From Ensifer sp. LCM 4579 (GTDB lineage Bacteria; Pseudomonadota; Alphaproteobacteria; Rhizobiales; Rhizobiaceae): 64,000 nt of DNA. How positions within the stretch are numbered: the first letter of the stretch is position 1; the number at the start of each line of letters is the position of its first letter. A program made the position numbers and the translations under genes. Location of the stretch: assembly GCF_001854885.1 (NCBI RefSeq), contig NZ_MDDV01000003.1, positions 159,202 through 223,201 of the forward strand. The letters run 5' to 3'. Under the pieces are notes generated by a model. It was not told where the DNA came from, searched no databases, and worked only from the letters and a program-made list of their open reading frames with translations. This document shows positions 19,066 through 28,347 of the stretch, piece by piece.

Positions 19066-19668
19066 CTATCGCTTCGGGCGCATCATCGCGAAGACATCTC
19101 CGCCGTCGCAGTAGTCCATATAGCCGAGGCGGGCGAGCGGCTTGACGCTTGCCACGTCGAAGCGGCCGTCGCGAATCGCCTCTTCGCGAATATGGATGCC
19201 GACGACCTCGCCGAAGACCACGTAACTGTCGGAGACTGTGCCGTCGAGCCCCCTAGGGCGAAGGATTTCCGTCATCCGGCATTCGAGGGCGGCAAAGGCC
19301 TCGCCGACGAAGGGCGCTCTGACGAGCGTCCCCTCCACAGGCGTCAGACCCGCAATTGTGAACTCGCTTTCGCCGTGCGGCGCCGCCACCGAGGTGAGAT
19401 TGACGGCCTCGCTCAGATTGCGACTGGCAAAGCTCGCCGTGAACTCCCCGGTCTCTTCAATGTTGCGCACCGAATCCTTGTACCCGCTCGAGGAAAACAT
19501 CACGAGCTTCGGCCGGTCGCTGATCGCATTGAAGAAGGAATAGGGGGCGAGGTTCAGCGAGCCGTCAGCGGCGCGCGTGCCGATCCAGCCGATCGGCCTC
19601 GGCGACACGATCGCCTTGAACGGATCGTGCGGCAGCCCATGCCTGTTCGAGGCGGTCTCGTAGAACAT
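19066..19668 (-). CDS. flavin reductase-like FMN-binding protein
   Basis: 200-residue split-barrel FMN-binding protein. Family features are IVSPRPIGWIGTRAADGSLNLAPYSFFN, the flavin-contacting KDSVRNIEETGEFTASFA, the GxEF-like GESEFTIAG and ALECRMTEIL. Members reduce FMN/FAD with NAD(P)H or bind flavin in oxidoreductases. The ATG at 19668 overlaps the TGA of the nitroreductase gene (TGATG), which indicates translational coupling; the neighbour could use the reduced flavin, but that is inference. Confidence 0.85.
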   Translation of the reverse strand: MFYETASNRHGLPHDPFKAIVSPRPIGWIGTRAADGSLNLAPYSFFNAISDRPKLVMFSSSGYKDSVRNIEETGEFTASFASRNLSEAVNLTSVAAPHGESEFTIAGLTPVEGTLVRAPFVGEAFAALECRMTEILRPRGLDGTVSDSYVVFGEVVGIHIREEAIRDGRFDVASVKPLARLGYMDYCDGGDVFAMMRPKR

Positions 19669-20252
19669 CAAGCACCTCCCCCGACCCAGGTAACGATTTC
19701 CGCGAGTTCCGGCCTCGGGCGCTCGGTCGGCGGCACCATCGCCGTGCCGATATGGATGAATCCGGCGATCCGCTCGCCCGGCTCCACCCCCAGCAGCGGA
19801 TACGCCTTTTCATCGAAGGCATACCATTCCGTCAGCCAGTTGGACGCATAGCCGAGTGCGTTCGCGGCCATCAGCAGGTTGAGGCAAACGGCACCCGCCG
19901 ACATCACCTGCTCCCATTCGGGGATCTTGAAATGCGGAGCGGCCCTGCTGACCACAGCGACGACGACAGGGGCACGCGTCAGCCGCGTCTCCTCGACCCT
20001 TATCATTTCCTCGGAAAGATCGGGCTTTGCGGCGAGCGCCATCTCCTTCAACCGGGCACTGATGCGCACCCTCTCCTCGCCACGGTAGACGATGAAACGC
20101 CACGGCGACAGCTTGCCGTGGTCGGGCACGCGCGAGGCGAGCCTCAGCATCTCCTCCACCTCGGTCTTGCTCGGACCCGGCGCCCCCATCTGGAAGGCCG
20201 GGATGGACCTGCGGGAAGCGAGATAGTCGACGAGTTTTATTTCAGTTTTCAT
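19668..20252 (-). CDS. nitroreductase family protein
   Basis: 194-residue FMN-dependent nitroreductase of the RutE/YdjA-like group. Features are [14 protein letters not shown] at the N-terminus (FMN-binding RRS), [45 protein letters not shown] and the C-terminal [12 protein letters not shown]. It probably reduces nitro- or quinone-type compounds with NAD(P)H. It is the first gene of a two-gene operon with the flavin reductase-like gene, with overlapping stop/start. Confidence 0.9.
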   Translation of the reverse strand: MKTEIKLVDYLASRRSIPAFQMGAPGPSKTEVEEMLRLASRVPDHGKLSPWRFIVYRGEERVRISARLKEMALAAKPDLSEEMIRVEETRLTRAPVVVAVVSRAAPHFKIPEWEQVMSAGAVCLNLLMAANALGYASNWLTEWYAFDEKAYPLLGVEPGERIAGFIHIGTAMVPPTERPRPELAEIVTWVGGGA

Positions 20253-20352
20253 ATCGAGCGAATTCCACTAACTTGCCGCCGGACCGACAGCCACGAAAAT
20301 GCCATACCGGCGTCTCAAGTGGAGTCACCAAGTCAGGAAGTCAACTGCTCTC

Positions 20353-21354
20353 ATGCGCATCCGCTTTCGCATCCATCTCAAAACGGCCCTGGCGATCGCA
20401 CTCGCTGGCGCCGGTGCGGAGAGAGCATTGGCAGAAGACGCGACCGACGCCTTCAAGAGCTTTCCGTCGATTTCCCTCAGCCGCAAGATGCCGAAGCTGA
20501 CGGGCTTCAGCACGATCAGCACCGATCCGACCCAGAACGGTGAACTGAAGGATGTAAAGGTCGAAGCACTGCTGACGACAGAGGGCCCTGCGGTCGAATC
20601 GGGCCTGACCTGGCGCGTCTTCAGCCCCATTCCCGACAGCGACGGAAAACTCCCGCTGCTTGCCACGTCCGAAGGCGGTTCTACGGCCTTCAATCTTGTG
20701 CCCGGCGAATATTTCGTCAATGTCGCCTTCGGTCGCGCCGGTGCGACCCGTAAGATCCGCGTGCCGGAACAAGGCACGATCGACAAACAGGTGCTGATAC
20801 TCGACGCCGGCGGCGTGATGCTGAACGCCGTTTCCGGCAGCGACGTGCGCATTCCGCCGAATGAACTCAGCTTTTCGATTTATTCCTCCGACGTAAAGGA
20901 AGATGGCGAACGCGCACTGATCGTCGCCGATGTGAAACCCGACACGGTGGTGCGCCTCAGCGCCGGAACCTACCACGTCGTTTCGGACTACGGCTCGGTC
21001 AATGCAGTGATCCGCGCCGACATCCAGGTAGAGGCCGGCAAGCTCACCGAAGCAACGATCCAGCACCGCGCCGCGAAGCTCACCTTAAAGCTCGTCTCCG
21101 AACCGGGCGGCGAGGCGATCGCCGATACCGCCTGGTCGATCCTGACCTCGTCCGGCGACGTCGTCAGTGAAAGCGTTGGCGCCTTTCCGACCCTCGTCCT
21201 CGCCGAAGGCGGCTATACGGCCGTGGCGCGCAACAAGGACAAGATCTACCAGCGTGACTTCACCGTTAAGGCCGGCGTCAATACGGATGTCGAGGTGCTG
21301 TTGCACGGCAACGACGCGCCCGATGAAGCAGCGGCCGCCGAAGCGCAGGATTAG
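20353..21354 (+). CDS. secreted protein of unknown function with repeated beta-sandwich-like segments
   Basis: 333-residue exported protein. The signal peptide is clear (MRIRFRIHLKTALAIALAGAGAERALAED, cleavage near residue 27). The mature part has three or four similar stretches resembling carboxypeptidase-regulatory/Ig-like modules, with TAFNLVPGEYFVNVAFGRAG, VVRLSAGTYHVVSDYGSVN and TLVLAEGGYTAVARNKDK each ending in a xGxYxV strand. The C-terminus is Ala/Glu-rich. Start at the ATG at 20353. It is divergent from the nitroreductase operon. Periplasmic; function unknown. Confidence 0.7.
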   Translation: MRIRFRIHLKTALAIALAGAGAERALAEDATDAFKSFPSISLSRKMPKLTGFSTISTDPTQNGELKDVKVEALLTTEGPAVESGLTWRVFSPIPDSDGKLPLLATSEGGSTAFNLVPGEYFVNVAFGRAGATRKIRVPEQGTIDKQVLILDAGGVMLNAVSGSDVRIPPNELSFSIYSSDVKEDGERALIVADVKPDTVVRLSAGTYHVVSDYGSVNAVIRADIQVEAGKLTEATIQHRAAKLTLKLVSEPGGEAIADTAWSILTSSGDVVSESVGAFPTLVLAEGGYTAVARNKDKIYQRDFTVKAGVNTDVEVLLHGNDAPDEAAAAEAQD

Positions 21355-21514
21355 GGTCAGGATCTGGCAGAATTCCCGGGTGACACCGCGGAAGGACGTA
21401 ACGTAACGTCAACCCACGGCGGCTCGATCCGAACCAATCAATCAAATCGACGGCCAGCGAATGCTTCGCCGGCCGCCATCACTTCGAGCTGGTTCGGAAG
21501 CTGGCCGACCGACT

Positions 21515-23497
21515 TCAGCGGCGGCCGTCCCTCTCGGCTCGGCGCTTCAGGTCCGGGGCCATCGCTTCGGACGAGAGCGAGGCGACCGCCTCCTCCAGCG
21601 ACATCGGCGTCTGCGCCTGGGATCCGAGTCGCCGGATGTTCACCGAACGCTCCTCCGCCTCGCGCTTGCCGCAGACGACGATCACCGGAACCTTCGTCAC
21701 CGAATGTTCGCGGACCTTGTAATTGATCTTCTCGTTGCGGAAATCGGTCTCGACGGTAAGTCCCGCCTCACGCAGACGCGCTGCGACCTCGCGACCATAA
21801 TCATCCGCTTCCGAGGTGATCGTCGCGACCACCACCTGCAAGGGCGAGATCCAGAGCGGCATATGGCCGGCGAAGTTCTCGAGCAGGATGCCGAGGAAAC
21901 GCTCCATCGAGCCGCAGATGGCGCGATGGATCATCACCGGCTGGCGCTTCTCCGATTCGCTGTCGATATAGAAGGCGCCGAAGCGTTCCGGCAGGTTGAA
22001 GTCGACCTGCGTCGTTCCGCACTGCCATTCGCGGCCGATCGCGTCCTTCAGCGTGTATTCGAACTTCGGCCCGTAGAAGGCGCCCTCGCCCGGCAGGATG
22101 CCGGTCTTGATGCGGCCTTCCGACTGCGCCTCGATCGTCTTCAGCACGTCGGTCATCACCGCTTCGGCACGGTCCCAGAGTTCGTCGGAGCCGACGCGCT
22201 TTTCCGGTCGCGTCGACAGCTTGACGACGATCTCCTCGAAGCCGAAATCCTCATAGACCGAGAGGATCAGGTCGTTGATCTTCAGGCATTCCGCCGCCAT
22301 CTGCTCGTCCGTGCAGAAGATATGCGCGTCGTCCTGGGTGAAGCCGCGCACGCGCATAAGCCCGTGCAGCGCGCCGGACGGCTCGTAGCGATGCACGGCG
22401 CCGAATTCCGCAAGACGCACGGGCAGTTCGCGATAGGACTTCAACCCGTGCTTGAAGATCTGGATATGGCCAGGGCAGTTCATCGGCTTCAGCGCGAAGA
22501 CGCGATCGTCGTCCGTATCGTCGCCGGCGACCGTCACCTTGAACATGTTGTCGCGATACCAGCCCCAGTGGCCGGACGTCTCCCAGAGTGACTTGTCGAG
22601 CACCTGCGGCGCGTTGACTTCCTGATAGTCGCGCTCAAGCCGGCGACGCATATAGGAGACGAGGCTCTGGAACATGCGCCAGCCCTTGCCGTGCCAGAAG
22701 ACGACGCCCGGGCCTTCCTCCTGGAAATGGAAGAGGTCCATCTCGCGGCCAAGGCGGCGATGGTCGCGCTTCTCGGCTTCTGCAAGCACGTGCAGATACT
22801 GGTCCAGTTCTTCCTGCGAATGCCAAGCGGTGCCGTAGATCCGCGTCAGCATCGGGTTGTTGCTGTCGCCGCGCCAATAGGCGCCGGCCACCTTCATCAG
22901 CTTGAAGGCTGTGCCGATCTGGCCGGTGGAGGCCATGTGCGGACCGCGGCAAAGATCGAACCAGTCACCCTGGTAATAGATCTTCACGTCCTGGTCTTCC
23001 GGGATCGCATCGACAAGTTCGACCTTGTAGGTCTCGCCCTTGGCGGCAAAGACCTCCTTCGCCTTTTCGCGCGACCAGACCTCCTTGGTGAAAGGCTTGT
23101 TGCGCGCAATGATCTCCTTCATCCGTTTCTCGATGGCGGGCAGGTCATCGGGTGTGAAGGGTTCGTTCTTCGCGAAATCGTAGTAGAAACCGTTTTCGAT
23201 GACCGGACCGATGGTGACCTGCGTTCCCGGCCACAATTCCTGCACTGCCTCCGCCATGACATGCGCGGCATCATGGCGGATCAGTTCCAGCGCGCGCTTG
23301 TCTTCCCGCGTGACGATCTCGATCCTTCCTGGGGTCACGCCATCGGACAGGTCGCGCAACTCGCCATCCAGCGCGATCGCGACAGCCTTCTTGGCGAGCG
23401 ACTTCGAGATCGACTCGGCGACGTCACGGCCGGTCGTGCCGGCGGCGAATTCACGCACGGAGCCATCAGGGAATGTCAGGGAAACTGCATGTGACAT
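21515..23497 (-). CDS. thrS: threonine-tRNA ligase
   Basis: 660-residue class II synthetase charging tRNA-Thr. Domains in order are the N-terminal TGS domain (about 1-62), the editing domain with [11 protein letters not shown] (HxxxH zinc-type motif) and [12 protein letters not shown], and the catalytic core with [45 protein letters not shown] and [16 protein letters not shown]. The C-terminal anticodon-binding domain starts with [18 protein letters not shown] at 23497 with AGGAG 6 bases upstream. Length is normal. It ends the minus-strand run that begins with the SufU-like gene. Confidence 0.97.
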   Translation of the reverse strand: MSHAVSLTFPDGSVREFAAGTTGRDVAESISKSLAKKAVAIALDGELRDLSDGVTPGRIEIVTREDKRALELIRHDAAHVMAEAVQELWPGTQVTIGPVIENGFYYDFAKNEPFTPDDLPAIEKRMKEIIARNKPFTKEVWSREKAKEVFAAKGETYKVELVDAIPEDQDVKIYYQGDWFDLCRGPHMASTGQIGTAFKLMKVAGAYWRGDSNNPMLTRIYGTAWHSQEELDQYLHVLAEAEKRDHRRLGREMDLFHFQEEGPGVVFWHGKGWRMFQSLVSYMRRRLERDYQEVNAPQVLDKSLWETSGHWGWYRDNMFKVTVAGDDTDDDRVFALKPMNCPGHIQIFKHGLKSYRELPVRLAEFGAVHRYEPSGALHGLMRVRGFTQDDAHIFCTDEQMAAECLKINDLILSVYEDFGFEEIVVKLSTRPEKRVGSDELWDRAEAVMTDVLKTIEAQSEGRIKTGILPGEGAFYGPKFEYTLKDAIGREWQCGTTQVDFNLPERFGAFYIDSESEKRQPVMIHRAICGSMERFLGILLENFAGHMPLWISPLQVVVATITSEADDYGREVAARLREAGLTVETDFRNEKINYKVREHSVTKVPVIVVCGKREAEERSVNIRRLGSQAQTPMSLEEAVASLSSEAMAPDLKRRAERDGRR

Positions 23498-23617
23498 TAT
23501 CATCTCCTATCCAGTCCCGCCAACGAATGCGGGTGGTGTGGTTGCCCGGATCAACCGGCAAATAGACGCGGGCCTGATAAAGGTTTTTGGCAAGGGAGTA
23601 AAGGCGCGTCGGGTTGC

Positions 23618-24157
23618 TCACGGCACCAGCATCGCGGCGAGCCGCCTGACCGTGTTCCAGTTGCGTACCGTCCCGACGCCCAGGCGTTTCGCCGTCAGTG
23701 CGCCGAGCAGCTTCGATGCGCTCGCCTGGCCTTGGAAGTCGACCCAGAGATCGTCGCCAATGATCTCGACACGCTCGCCGTTTGAACAATACGCCCGGAG
23801 GTCATCAAGCACGGCGTGCGGCAACGGCGCACGCATGATCCGGACGTGAACGTGCGTCGGATCTTCCTTGGCGGCGGTCGCGAAGGGATTGCCGGCGGCA
23901 AGCCGCAGCCAGTCGCCAGCCGAGCGCACCACGATGTCCACGTGGCGCCCGAATGTCGCCGCGAAGGCCGATTCGAGCCTGCCTTCGATTTCCGCAGGCG
24001 GCGTCTCCGGTGCTTCGAAAACCAGATTGCCGGTGGCGACAAGCGTCCGTGGCGCGACATAGCCGAGTTGCTCCGCCATTGCCCGCAAGTCGGCCATCAC
24101 CACGCGGCGGCCTTGGCCGAGTACGATGCTGTGAAGCAAGGCAACATAGCTGTTCAT
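23618..24157 (-). CDS. DUF1697 family protein
   Basis: 179-residue protein of the DUF1697 family. Characteristic segments are YVALLHSIVLGQGRRVVMADLRAMAEQLGY (family consensus is YIALLRGINVGG), LVATGNLVFEAPE and a later TVRNWNTVRRLAAM. Function unknown; the family has a ferredoxin-like fold. The start codon lies 12 bases after the DUF2267-like stop, so it is probably in the same transcript. Confidence 0.85.
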   Translation of the reverse strand: MNSYVALLHSIVLGQGRRVVMADLRAMAEQLGYVAPRTLVATGNLVFEAPETPPAEIEGRLESAFAATFGRHVDIVVRSAGDWLRLAAGNPFATAAKEDPTHVHVRIMRAPLPHAVLDDLRAYCSNGERVEIIGDDLWVDFQGQASASKLLGALTAKRLGVGTVRNWNTVRRLAAMLVP

Positions 24158-24169
24158 CCGCGCACCCGC

Positions 24170-24589
24170 TCACGCCCGCCAGAAGTCGACGGCGCCTTGC
24201 GGCAGCCGCGCCAGAACCCGGTCGAGCACCGCTTCATCCACGTTGCGGCGCAGCGCCGCGGCCACGTCAGCGATCGCCGTATCGGGCGACACGTTGTGAT
24301 CACCGCGAAAGGCCTGCACCTCACGCGTCATGGCGACACGGCCGGAAAACGGCACGATCGGCTCTTCCAGGTCCCAGTCGTCGATGAAGATCGCCCGCAG
24401 GACCGGCGGCAGCGCGTTGGCAAACAGCAACGCGTCGGAAATCTCGATGCGCCGGCGAAAGGTCTGAAGCACCGCCTGCACCATCGTGTAGGCCTGGTTG
24501 GTCGTCTGGAGTGCGGCGAGGTCGCGCGCGTCCAAGATGAAGCGGTCGAAATCGGCCGAGGCCCGCCGGTACTCCATCGGGATCGTCAC
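24170..24589 (-). CDS. DUF2267 family protein
   Basis: 139-residue small protein with a DUF2267-like layout: ALQTTNQAYTMVQAVLQTFRRRIEISDALLFANALPPVLRAIFIDDWD, followed by a region with AFRGDHNVSPDTAIADVAAALRR and LPQGAVDFWRA (family ends in LPxDxxxLW). Function unknown. It begins with GTG at 24589, with GAGG about 8 bases upstream; the ATG at 24577 is an alternative. It starts 3 bases after the yidD stop. Confidence 0.75.
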   Translation of the reverse strand: MTIPMEYRRASADFDRFILDARDLAALQTTNQAYTMVQAVLQTFRRRIEISDALLFANALPPVLRAIFIDDWDLEEPIVPFSGRVAMTREVQAFRGDHNVSPDTAIADVAAALRRNVDEAVLDRVLARLPQGAVDFWRA

Positions 24590-24592
24590 GCG

Positions 24593-24970
24593 TCAGGCCT
24601 CCTTGCCATGCCGTTGCCAATAGCGCCAGGGCGCATACCAGCGCTGGCGCGGCGCAAGGGCGTCCGGCACCGGATCGAAACCATACGTCCCTCCCGGGCC
24701 ACAGCGCACGACCCGGAAAAGCGTCAGCCAACCGCCTGCCCAGAGGCCATGCCGTGCGATGGCCTCGAAACCATATTCCGAGCAGGTCGGCAGGTGCCGA
24801 CAGGAGCTGCCGATGATACTCGACAGCGTCAGCTGATAGAAGCGGATCAGGCCCATGCCGAGGAGCCGCGCGGGCGTCTTGCGAAACGGCCCGGACCAAT
24901 TCCGTCCCCTGCCGCCAGCACGATCCTTGCACCCGACGAGATCCTGCTCATGCTCGGGACGGGCGCACAT
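24593..24970 (-). CDS. yidD: membrane protein insertion efficiency factor YidD
   Basis: 125-residue YidD. The conserved core is IRFYQLTLSSIIGSSCRHLPTCSEYGFEAIARHG (Cys pair and TCSxYG), followed by RVVRCGPGGTYGFDPVP. YidD helps YidC-dependent membrane insertion. The first 38 residues, with MCARPEHEQDLVGCKD, are an unusual extension; a shorter protein from the ATG at 24856 (MGLIRFYQ) would have the typical length. It starts 3 bases after the SufU-like stop. Confidence 0.92.
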   Translation of the reverse strand: MCARPEHEQDLVGCKDRAGGRGRNWSGPFRKTPARLLGMGLIRFYQLTLSSIIGSSCRHLPTCSEYGFEAIARHGLWAGGWLTLFRVVRCGPGGTYGFDPVPDALAPRQRWYAPWRYWQRHGKEA

Positions 24971-24973
24971 CGC

Positions 24974-25417
24974 TCATACCGCGGCAGCGAGCCGCCTTGC
25001 CTCGACCTGGCCGATCGCATCGACGACCGCATCGAAGGTCAGCATCGTCGAGGCATGGCGGGCCTTGTAGTCGCGGACCGGCATCAGGAAGCGCATGTCC
25101 TCGAAGCGACCGGACGGCCCCTCGCCATCGGCCTTGAGCATATCCAGCATATCCTGGCGGGCCTTGCGGATTTCCTCCGCCTTCGCTCCCACGATTTGGC
25201 GCGCCATAATCGAGGACGAGGCCTGCCCCAGTGCGCAGGCCTTGACGTCATGGGCGAAGTCGGTGACGACGTCGCCGTCCATCTTCAGCCACACCCTGAC
25301 CTTCGAACCGCAGAGCTTCGAATGCGCCGCGGCTTCCGCATCGGCATCGGCGAGCATTCCGATGCGCGGAATGTTGCCGGCGAACTCGAGAATCCGGCTG
25401 TTGTAAATGTCATCCAT
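24974..25417 (-). CDS. SufU/IscU-like iron-sulfur scaffold family protein
   Basis: 147-residue NifU N-terminal-domain protein. It has MDDIYNSRILEFAGN, Cys36 in HSKLCGSKVRV and Cys61 in DVKACALGQASSSIMA, the first two cysteines of a U-type scaffold. The third cysteine expected near FPVR-x-K-C-A-x-L is absent: here the stretch reads MPVRDYKARHASTML. It may therefore not assemble clusters in the usual way. First gene of the yidD-DUF2267-DUF1697 run and divergent from folE. The ATG at 25420 is an equal alternative start. Confidence 0.82.
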   Translation of the reverse strand: MDDIYNSRILEFAGNIPRIGMLADADAEAAAHSKLCGSKVRVWLKMDGDVVTDFAHDVKACALGQASSSIMARQIVGAKAEEIRKARQDMLDMLKADGEGPSGRFEDMRFLMPVRDYKARHASTMLTFDAVVDAIGQVEARRLAAAV

Positions 25418-25544
25418 CATCTGGCGCGATCCGACTGATTTTTCGCGGTTTTGGGTGATCGGCGCATGATTTTCTCCGTTAGAGGGGAAAAAAGCACGGC
25501 GTGGCATGCCCTGCCTCTTTCATCCATGTGGCACCATACTATAT

Positions 25545-25762
25545 GCTATGTCGTGTTGGGGCGACAGTTCCGCAAGGGGATAAGTGTCGCCTGTTGTTTG
25601 GGAAACCGTGCCGGACGGTCCAGTGCACTGCTGAGCCAGGACCCGAAAGCCCCGGAGCCCGCCAACGGAACCCAAGCCTGCAGGGTTAGGCGAATGGCCA
25701 GTGGCGAGTTGTCCGAAAGGTAAAACGTCAGCAATCTCGCATTGCTTGCAAATAGGGGCCAT
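25545..25762 (+). promoter_or_regulatory. structured folE 5' leader (candidate THF-II/folE-motif riboswitch)
   Basis: About 220 bases upstream of folE contain several stems: GGCGACA/TGTCGCC (25560-25566 with 25585-25591), ACCGT/ACGGT (25605-25609 with 25615-25619) and GCCT/AGGC (25676-25679 with 25688-25691). GCCCC at 25649-25653 could pair with the Shine-Dalgarno-like GGGGC at 25755-25759. The folE motif (THF-II riboswitch class) is known upstream of folE in alphaproteobacteria. I could not match its consensus base by base, so the assignment rests on location and structure. Confidence 0.4.
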
Positions 25763-26380
25763 ATGGACGCCATCGTAAAGAATTTCCCTGTGCTCGACGA
25801 CACCAGCGGTCGACCGTCGCAGAAGGAAGCCGAGGAAGCCGTTCGCGTATTGTTGCGCTGGGCAGGAGAAGACCCGACCCGAGAAGGACTGAGGGATACG
25901 CCTCAGCGCGTGGTCAAGTCGTATCGCGAGATCTTCGGAGGCTACGACCTCATTGCCGAAGACGTGCTCGGCCGGACCTTCGAGGAGGTCTCCGGCTATG
26001 ACGACATCGTGCTCGAGAAGGACATCCCGTTCTATTCGCACTGCGAACATCACATGGTTCCGATCATCGGCAAGGCGCATGTCGCCTATCTGCCGAACGG
26101 GCGCGTGCTTGGTCTCTCCAAGATCGCCCGGGCCGTCGATATCTATGCCCGCCGGCTGCAGACGCAGGAAGCAATGACGGCGCAAATCGCCAGGGCGATC
26201 GACGAAACGCTGGCGCCCCGCGGCGTGGCGGTGATGGTCGAGGCCGAGCACCTGTGCATGGCGATGCGCGGCGTCAAGAAGCATGGCGCGACGACGCTCA
26301 CGACCACCTTCACCGGCGCCTTCAAAACCGATCCGGCCGAACAGGCGCGCTTCATGACCCTGCTGAGGGGCTTCAAGTAA
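25763..26380 (+). CDS. folE: GTP cyclohydrolase I
   Basis: 205-residue FolE1, converting GTP to 7,8-dihydroneopterin triphosphate, the first step of folate synthesis. Zinc-site and catalytic motifs are present: [52 protein letters not shown] and the C-terminal [11 protein letters not shown]. The ATG at 25763 ([11 protein letters not shown]) follows AGGGG and gives normal length. It is divergent from the SufU-like gene across a roughly 340-base structured gap. Confidence 0.96.
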   Translation: MDAIVKNFPVLDDTSGRPSQKEAEEAVRVLLRWAGEDPTREGLRDTPQRVVKSYREIFGGYDLIAEDVLGRTFEEVSGYDDIVLEKDIPFYSHCEHHMVPIIGKAHVAYLPNGRVLGLSKIARAVDIYARRLQTQEAMTAQIARAIDETLAPRGVAVMVEAEHLCMAMRGVKKHGATTLTTTFTGAFKTDPAEQARFMTLLRGFK

Positions 26381-26387
26381 GCCCCCT

Positions 26388-26414
26388 CGCCGCCATCCTT
26401 TCGAGATGGCGGCG
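26388..26414. terminator. hairpin between folE and hisI
   Basis: CGCCGCCATC (26388-26397) pairs perfectly with GATGGCGGCG (26405-26414) 8 bases after the folE stop. No T-run follows, so it may weaken read-through into hisI or simply protect the folE message. Confidence 0.5.
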
Positions 26415-26482
26415 CCTCGAAACTGCTACAGCGCCGCCCATGCGCCCGAAAGCCGTGCCGCGCTGTGTGGAGCCCCTTGCCG

Positions 26483-26935
26483 ATGCCGCTCACCTTCGCC
26501 CCTCCTTCCAATGACAAGGCCGAACTCGAGACGGGCTCGGCATTCACGCCGCGTTTCGACGAGAAGGGGCTGGTGACGGCCGTGGTGACGGACGCCCATG
26601 ACGGCGCGTTGCTGATGGTCGCACACATGAACGCCGAAGCGCTGGCGCTGACGATCGAAACCGGCATCGCCCATTATTACAGCCGCTCGCGCAACCGCCT
26701 GTGGAAGAAGGGCGAGAGCTCCGGCAATGTGCAGACGGTCCGGGAGATCAGGACCGATTGCGACCAGGACGCCGTCTGGCTGAAAGTCTCGGTCGCCGGC
26801 CACGACGCCACCTGCCACACCGGACGCCGTTCCTGCTTCTACCGCACGGTCGGCATTGAGGGAGGCAAGGCGGCGGTGTCGATCGACGACGACCACCGGA
26901 ACTTCGATCCGGCCGATATCTACGGCCAAGGATAG
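26483..26935 (+). CDS. hisI: phosphoribosyl-AMP cyclohydrolase
   Basis: 150-residue HisI, third step of histidine synthesis (hydrolysis of PR-AMP). Family motifs are [40 protein letters not shown], the metal-binding TDCDQDAV and the zinc cysteines in [12 protein letters not shown]. It is a stand-alone enzyme without the HisE domain, as usual in alphaproteobacteria. The ATG at 26483 is preferred to a GTG at 26465. Confidence 0.95.
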   Translation: MPLTFAPPSNDKAELETGSAFTPRFDEKGLVTAVVTDAHDGALLMVAHMNAEALALTIETGIAHYYSRSRNRLWKKGESSGNVQTVREIRTDCDQDAVWLKVSVAGHDATCHTGRRSCFYRTVGIEGGKAAVSIDDDHRNFDPADIYGQG

Positions 26936-27151
26936 GTCCGTGGCAGGGTTCTGCATTTTCTTGCTTCACTTCCGTGTTATATTCATTTTTTAGAAACCAA
27001 ACGGGCGCCTAATCATTATTGATGCAAGTGGTTCCTGCAGTCACTGTAGCGATCCGAGATGTATTGCAGGCTGTATCCAATGTTTACCGGGCACGCCGCA
27101 CGCGCGACAGGTTCGGTGTTATAAATCTCTTGTGGTGCCAGTCTTTCAGCG

Positions 27152-27253
27152 ATGAATTCAGACAAGACCGGCATCGTCGCCGGCTTGGCAGGGCTTCCCA
27201 ACAAGACGCGCGATTTGGGTGATCTGTTCGGCGTTGGAGGTGCCGGATGTTGA
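27152..27253 (+). CDS. possible 33-residue small protein overlapping the patatin start
   Basis: A short frame reading MNSDKTGIVAGLAGLP...GVGGAGC ends at TGA 27251-27253, 4 bases past the patatin ATG at 27247. The patatin ribosome-binding site lies inside this frame, so translation of the small frame could drive that of the patatin gene. There is no strong ribosome-binding site before its own ATG. Whether it is real cannot be settled from sequence alone. Confidence 0.3.
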   Translation: MNSDKTGIVAGLAGLPNKTRDLGDLFGVGGAGC

Positions 27254-28209
27254 ACTGGACATTTACGCGCAGCAACCAGTTGACCGATCTTTCCGGCCCG
27301 GATGGCACATCACTGACGACCACTCCTCCGGAACCGATGCCTCAAGCGAAAAAACCAAGGATTGCAATCGCGCTTGGCGGCGGCGCGGCCCGTGGCTGGG
27401 CCCATATAGGCGTGTTGCGAGCGCTCGACGAGGAAGGCATCGAGATCGGAATGATCGCCGGAACTTCGATCGGTGCCCTCGTCGGCGGCTGTTATCTCGC
27501 CGGGAAACTCGACGAGTTGGAAAGCTTCGCCCGCTCGCTCACGGTACGCCGCATCGCCGGCCTGCTCGATTTCGCGATCGGAGGCGGCGGATTATTCGGC
27601 GGCCTGAGGCTCACCAAGCGCATGCAGGAGCATCTGCAGGATCTCAGCATCGAGGCTCTCGACCGTCCCTTCGTTGCCGTCGCGACGGAGGTTCACAGCG
27701 GCCACGAGGTATGGCTCGAGAAGGGCGCGCTCATTACCGCCATTCGCGCCTCCTATGCGCTGCCGGGCATTTTCGAGCCGATCCACGCCAATGGCCGCAC
27801 GCTGATGGACGGGGCGCTGGTGAACCCCGTGCCCGTTTCGGTCTGCCGTGCCCACGAGCAGCAGCTGGTCGTCGCCGTCAATCTGAACTACGATCTTTAT
27901 GGCCGCTCGGCCGTCGTCAAGCACAATGCGGGCATGGAAACCCCCGACGAGCCGGCCAAGGCGAACGGCCACCATTCGGCGCGCCTCGGCATGACAAGCG
28001 CCATGGTTCAGGCCTTCAACATTATCCAGGATCGCATCTCCCGGGCACGGCTTGCCGGCGATCCGCCGGATCTCGCCCTCCACCCGAAGCTGAACGACAT
28101 AGGGCTTTCGGAGTTTCATCGCGCGGGCGAAGCGATCGATCGCGGTTACCAGGAGGCAAAGGCCAGACTGACCGAAATCCAGCGCATGCAGGAAGCCCTG
28201 ATCCGCTGA
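27247..28209 (+). CDS. patatin-like phospholipase
   Basis: 320-residue lipid acyl hydrolase of the patatin/RssA group. Oxyanion GGGAARGWAHIG at about residues 43-54, nucleophile serine in GTSIGALVGG (about 76-80) and the dyad aspartate in LMDGALVNPVP are all present. The C-terminal third contains RISRARLAGDPPDLALHPKL typical of RssA-like cytosolic members. ATG at 27247 with an excellent GGAGGTG site 5 bases upstream. No signal peptide; likely acts on membrane lipids from the cytosol. Confidence 0.9.
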   Translation: MLNWTFTRSNQLTDLSGPDGTSLTTTPPEPMPQAKKPRIAIALGGGAARGWAHIGVLRALDEEGIEIGMIAGTSIGALVGGCYLAGKLDELESFARSLTVRRIAGLLDFAIGGGGLFGGLRLTKRMQEHLQDLSIEALDRPFVAVATEVHSGHEVWLEKGALITAIRASYALPGIFEPIHANGRTLMDGALVNPVPVSVCRAHEQQLVVAVNLNYDLYGRSAVVKHNAGMETPDEPAKANGHHSARLGMTSAMVQAFNIIQDRISRARLAGDPPDLALHPKLNDIGLSEFHRAGEAIDRGYQEAKARLTEIQRMQEALIR

Positions 28210-28213
28210 CCGG

Positions 28214-28240
28214 CGACAGCGCCGCGCGTCTTTTCAGACG
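28214..28240 (-). repeat. fragment of the dispersed repeat (hairpin 2)
   Basis: GACAGCGCCGCGCGTC TTTTCAGACGCGC on the plus strand is the reverse complement of the second hairpin of the repeat at 6061 and 57617. It sits just past the patatin stop and could act as a terminator-like stem. Confidence 0.55.
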
Positions 28241-28320
28241 CGCTACCACATATCCACACGAATTGAGGAAGCATACGGAAACTGCTGCCGCGGACTTCGC
28301 GCTGCCGATGTTGCGACGAA

Positions 28321-28341
28321 GGGGCGGCCCGTGGCCGCCCC
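28321..28341. terminator. GC-rich palindrome between convergent patatin and CBS genes
   Basis: GGGGCGGCC (28321-28329) pairs with GGCCGCCCC (28333-28341), loop of 3. It sits 6 bases beyond the stop of the minus-strand CBS gene and 111 bases past the patatin stop. Strong stem but no T-run on either strand. Confidence 0.5.
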
Positions 28342-28347
28342 TCCTCG

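Noticed and set aside
25560-25740. 6S RNA, SRP RNA, RNase P RNA or tmRNA in the folE leader
   Set aside because: The conserved cores of these RNAs (for example the SRP GGAAG tetraloop region or the RNase P GAGGAAAGUCC block) were not found; kept only as a folE leader candidate.
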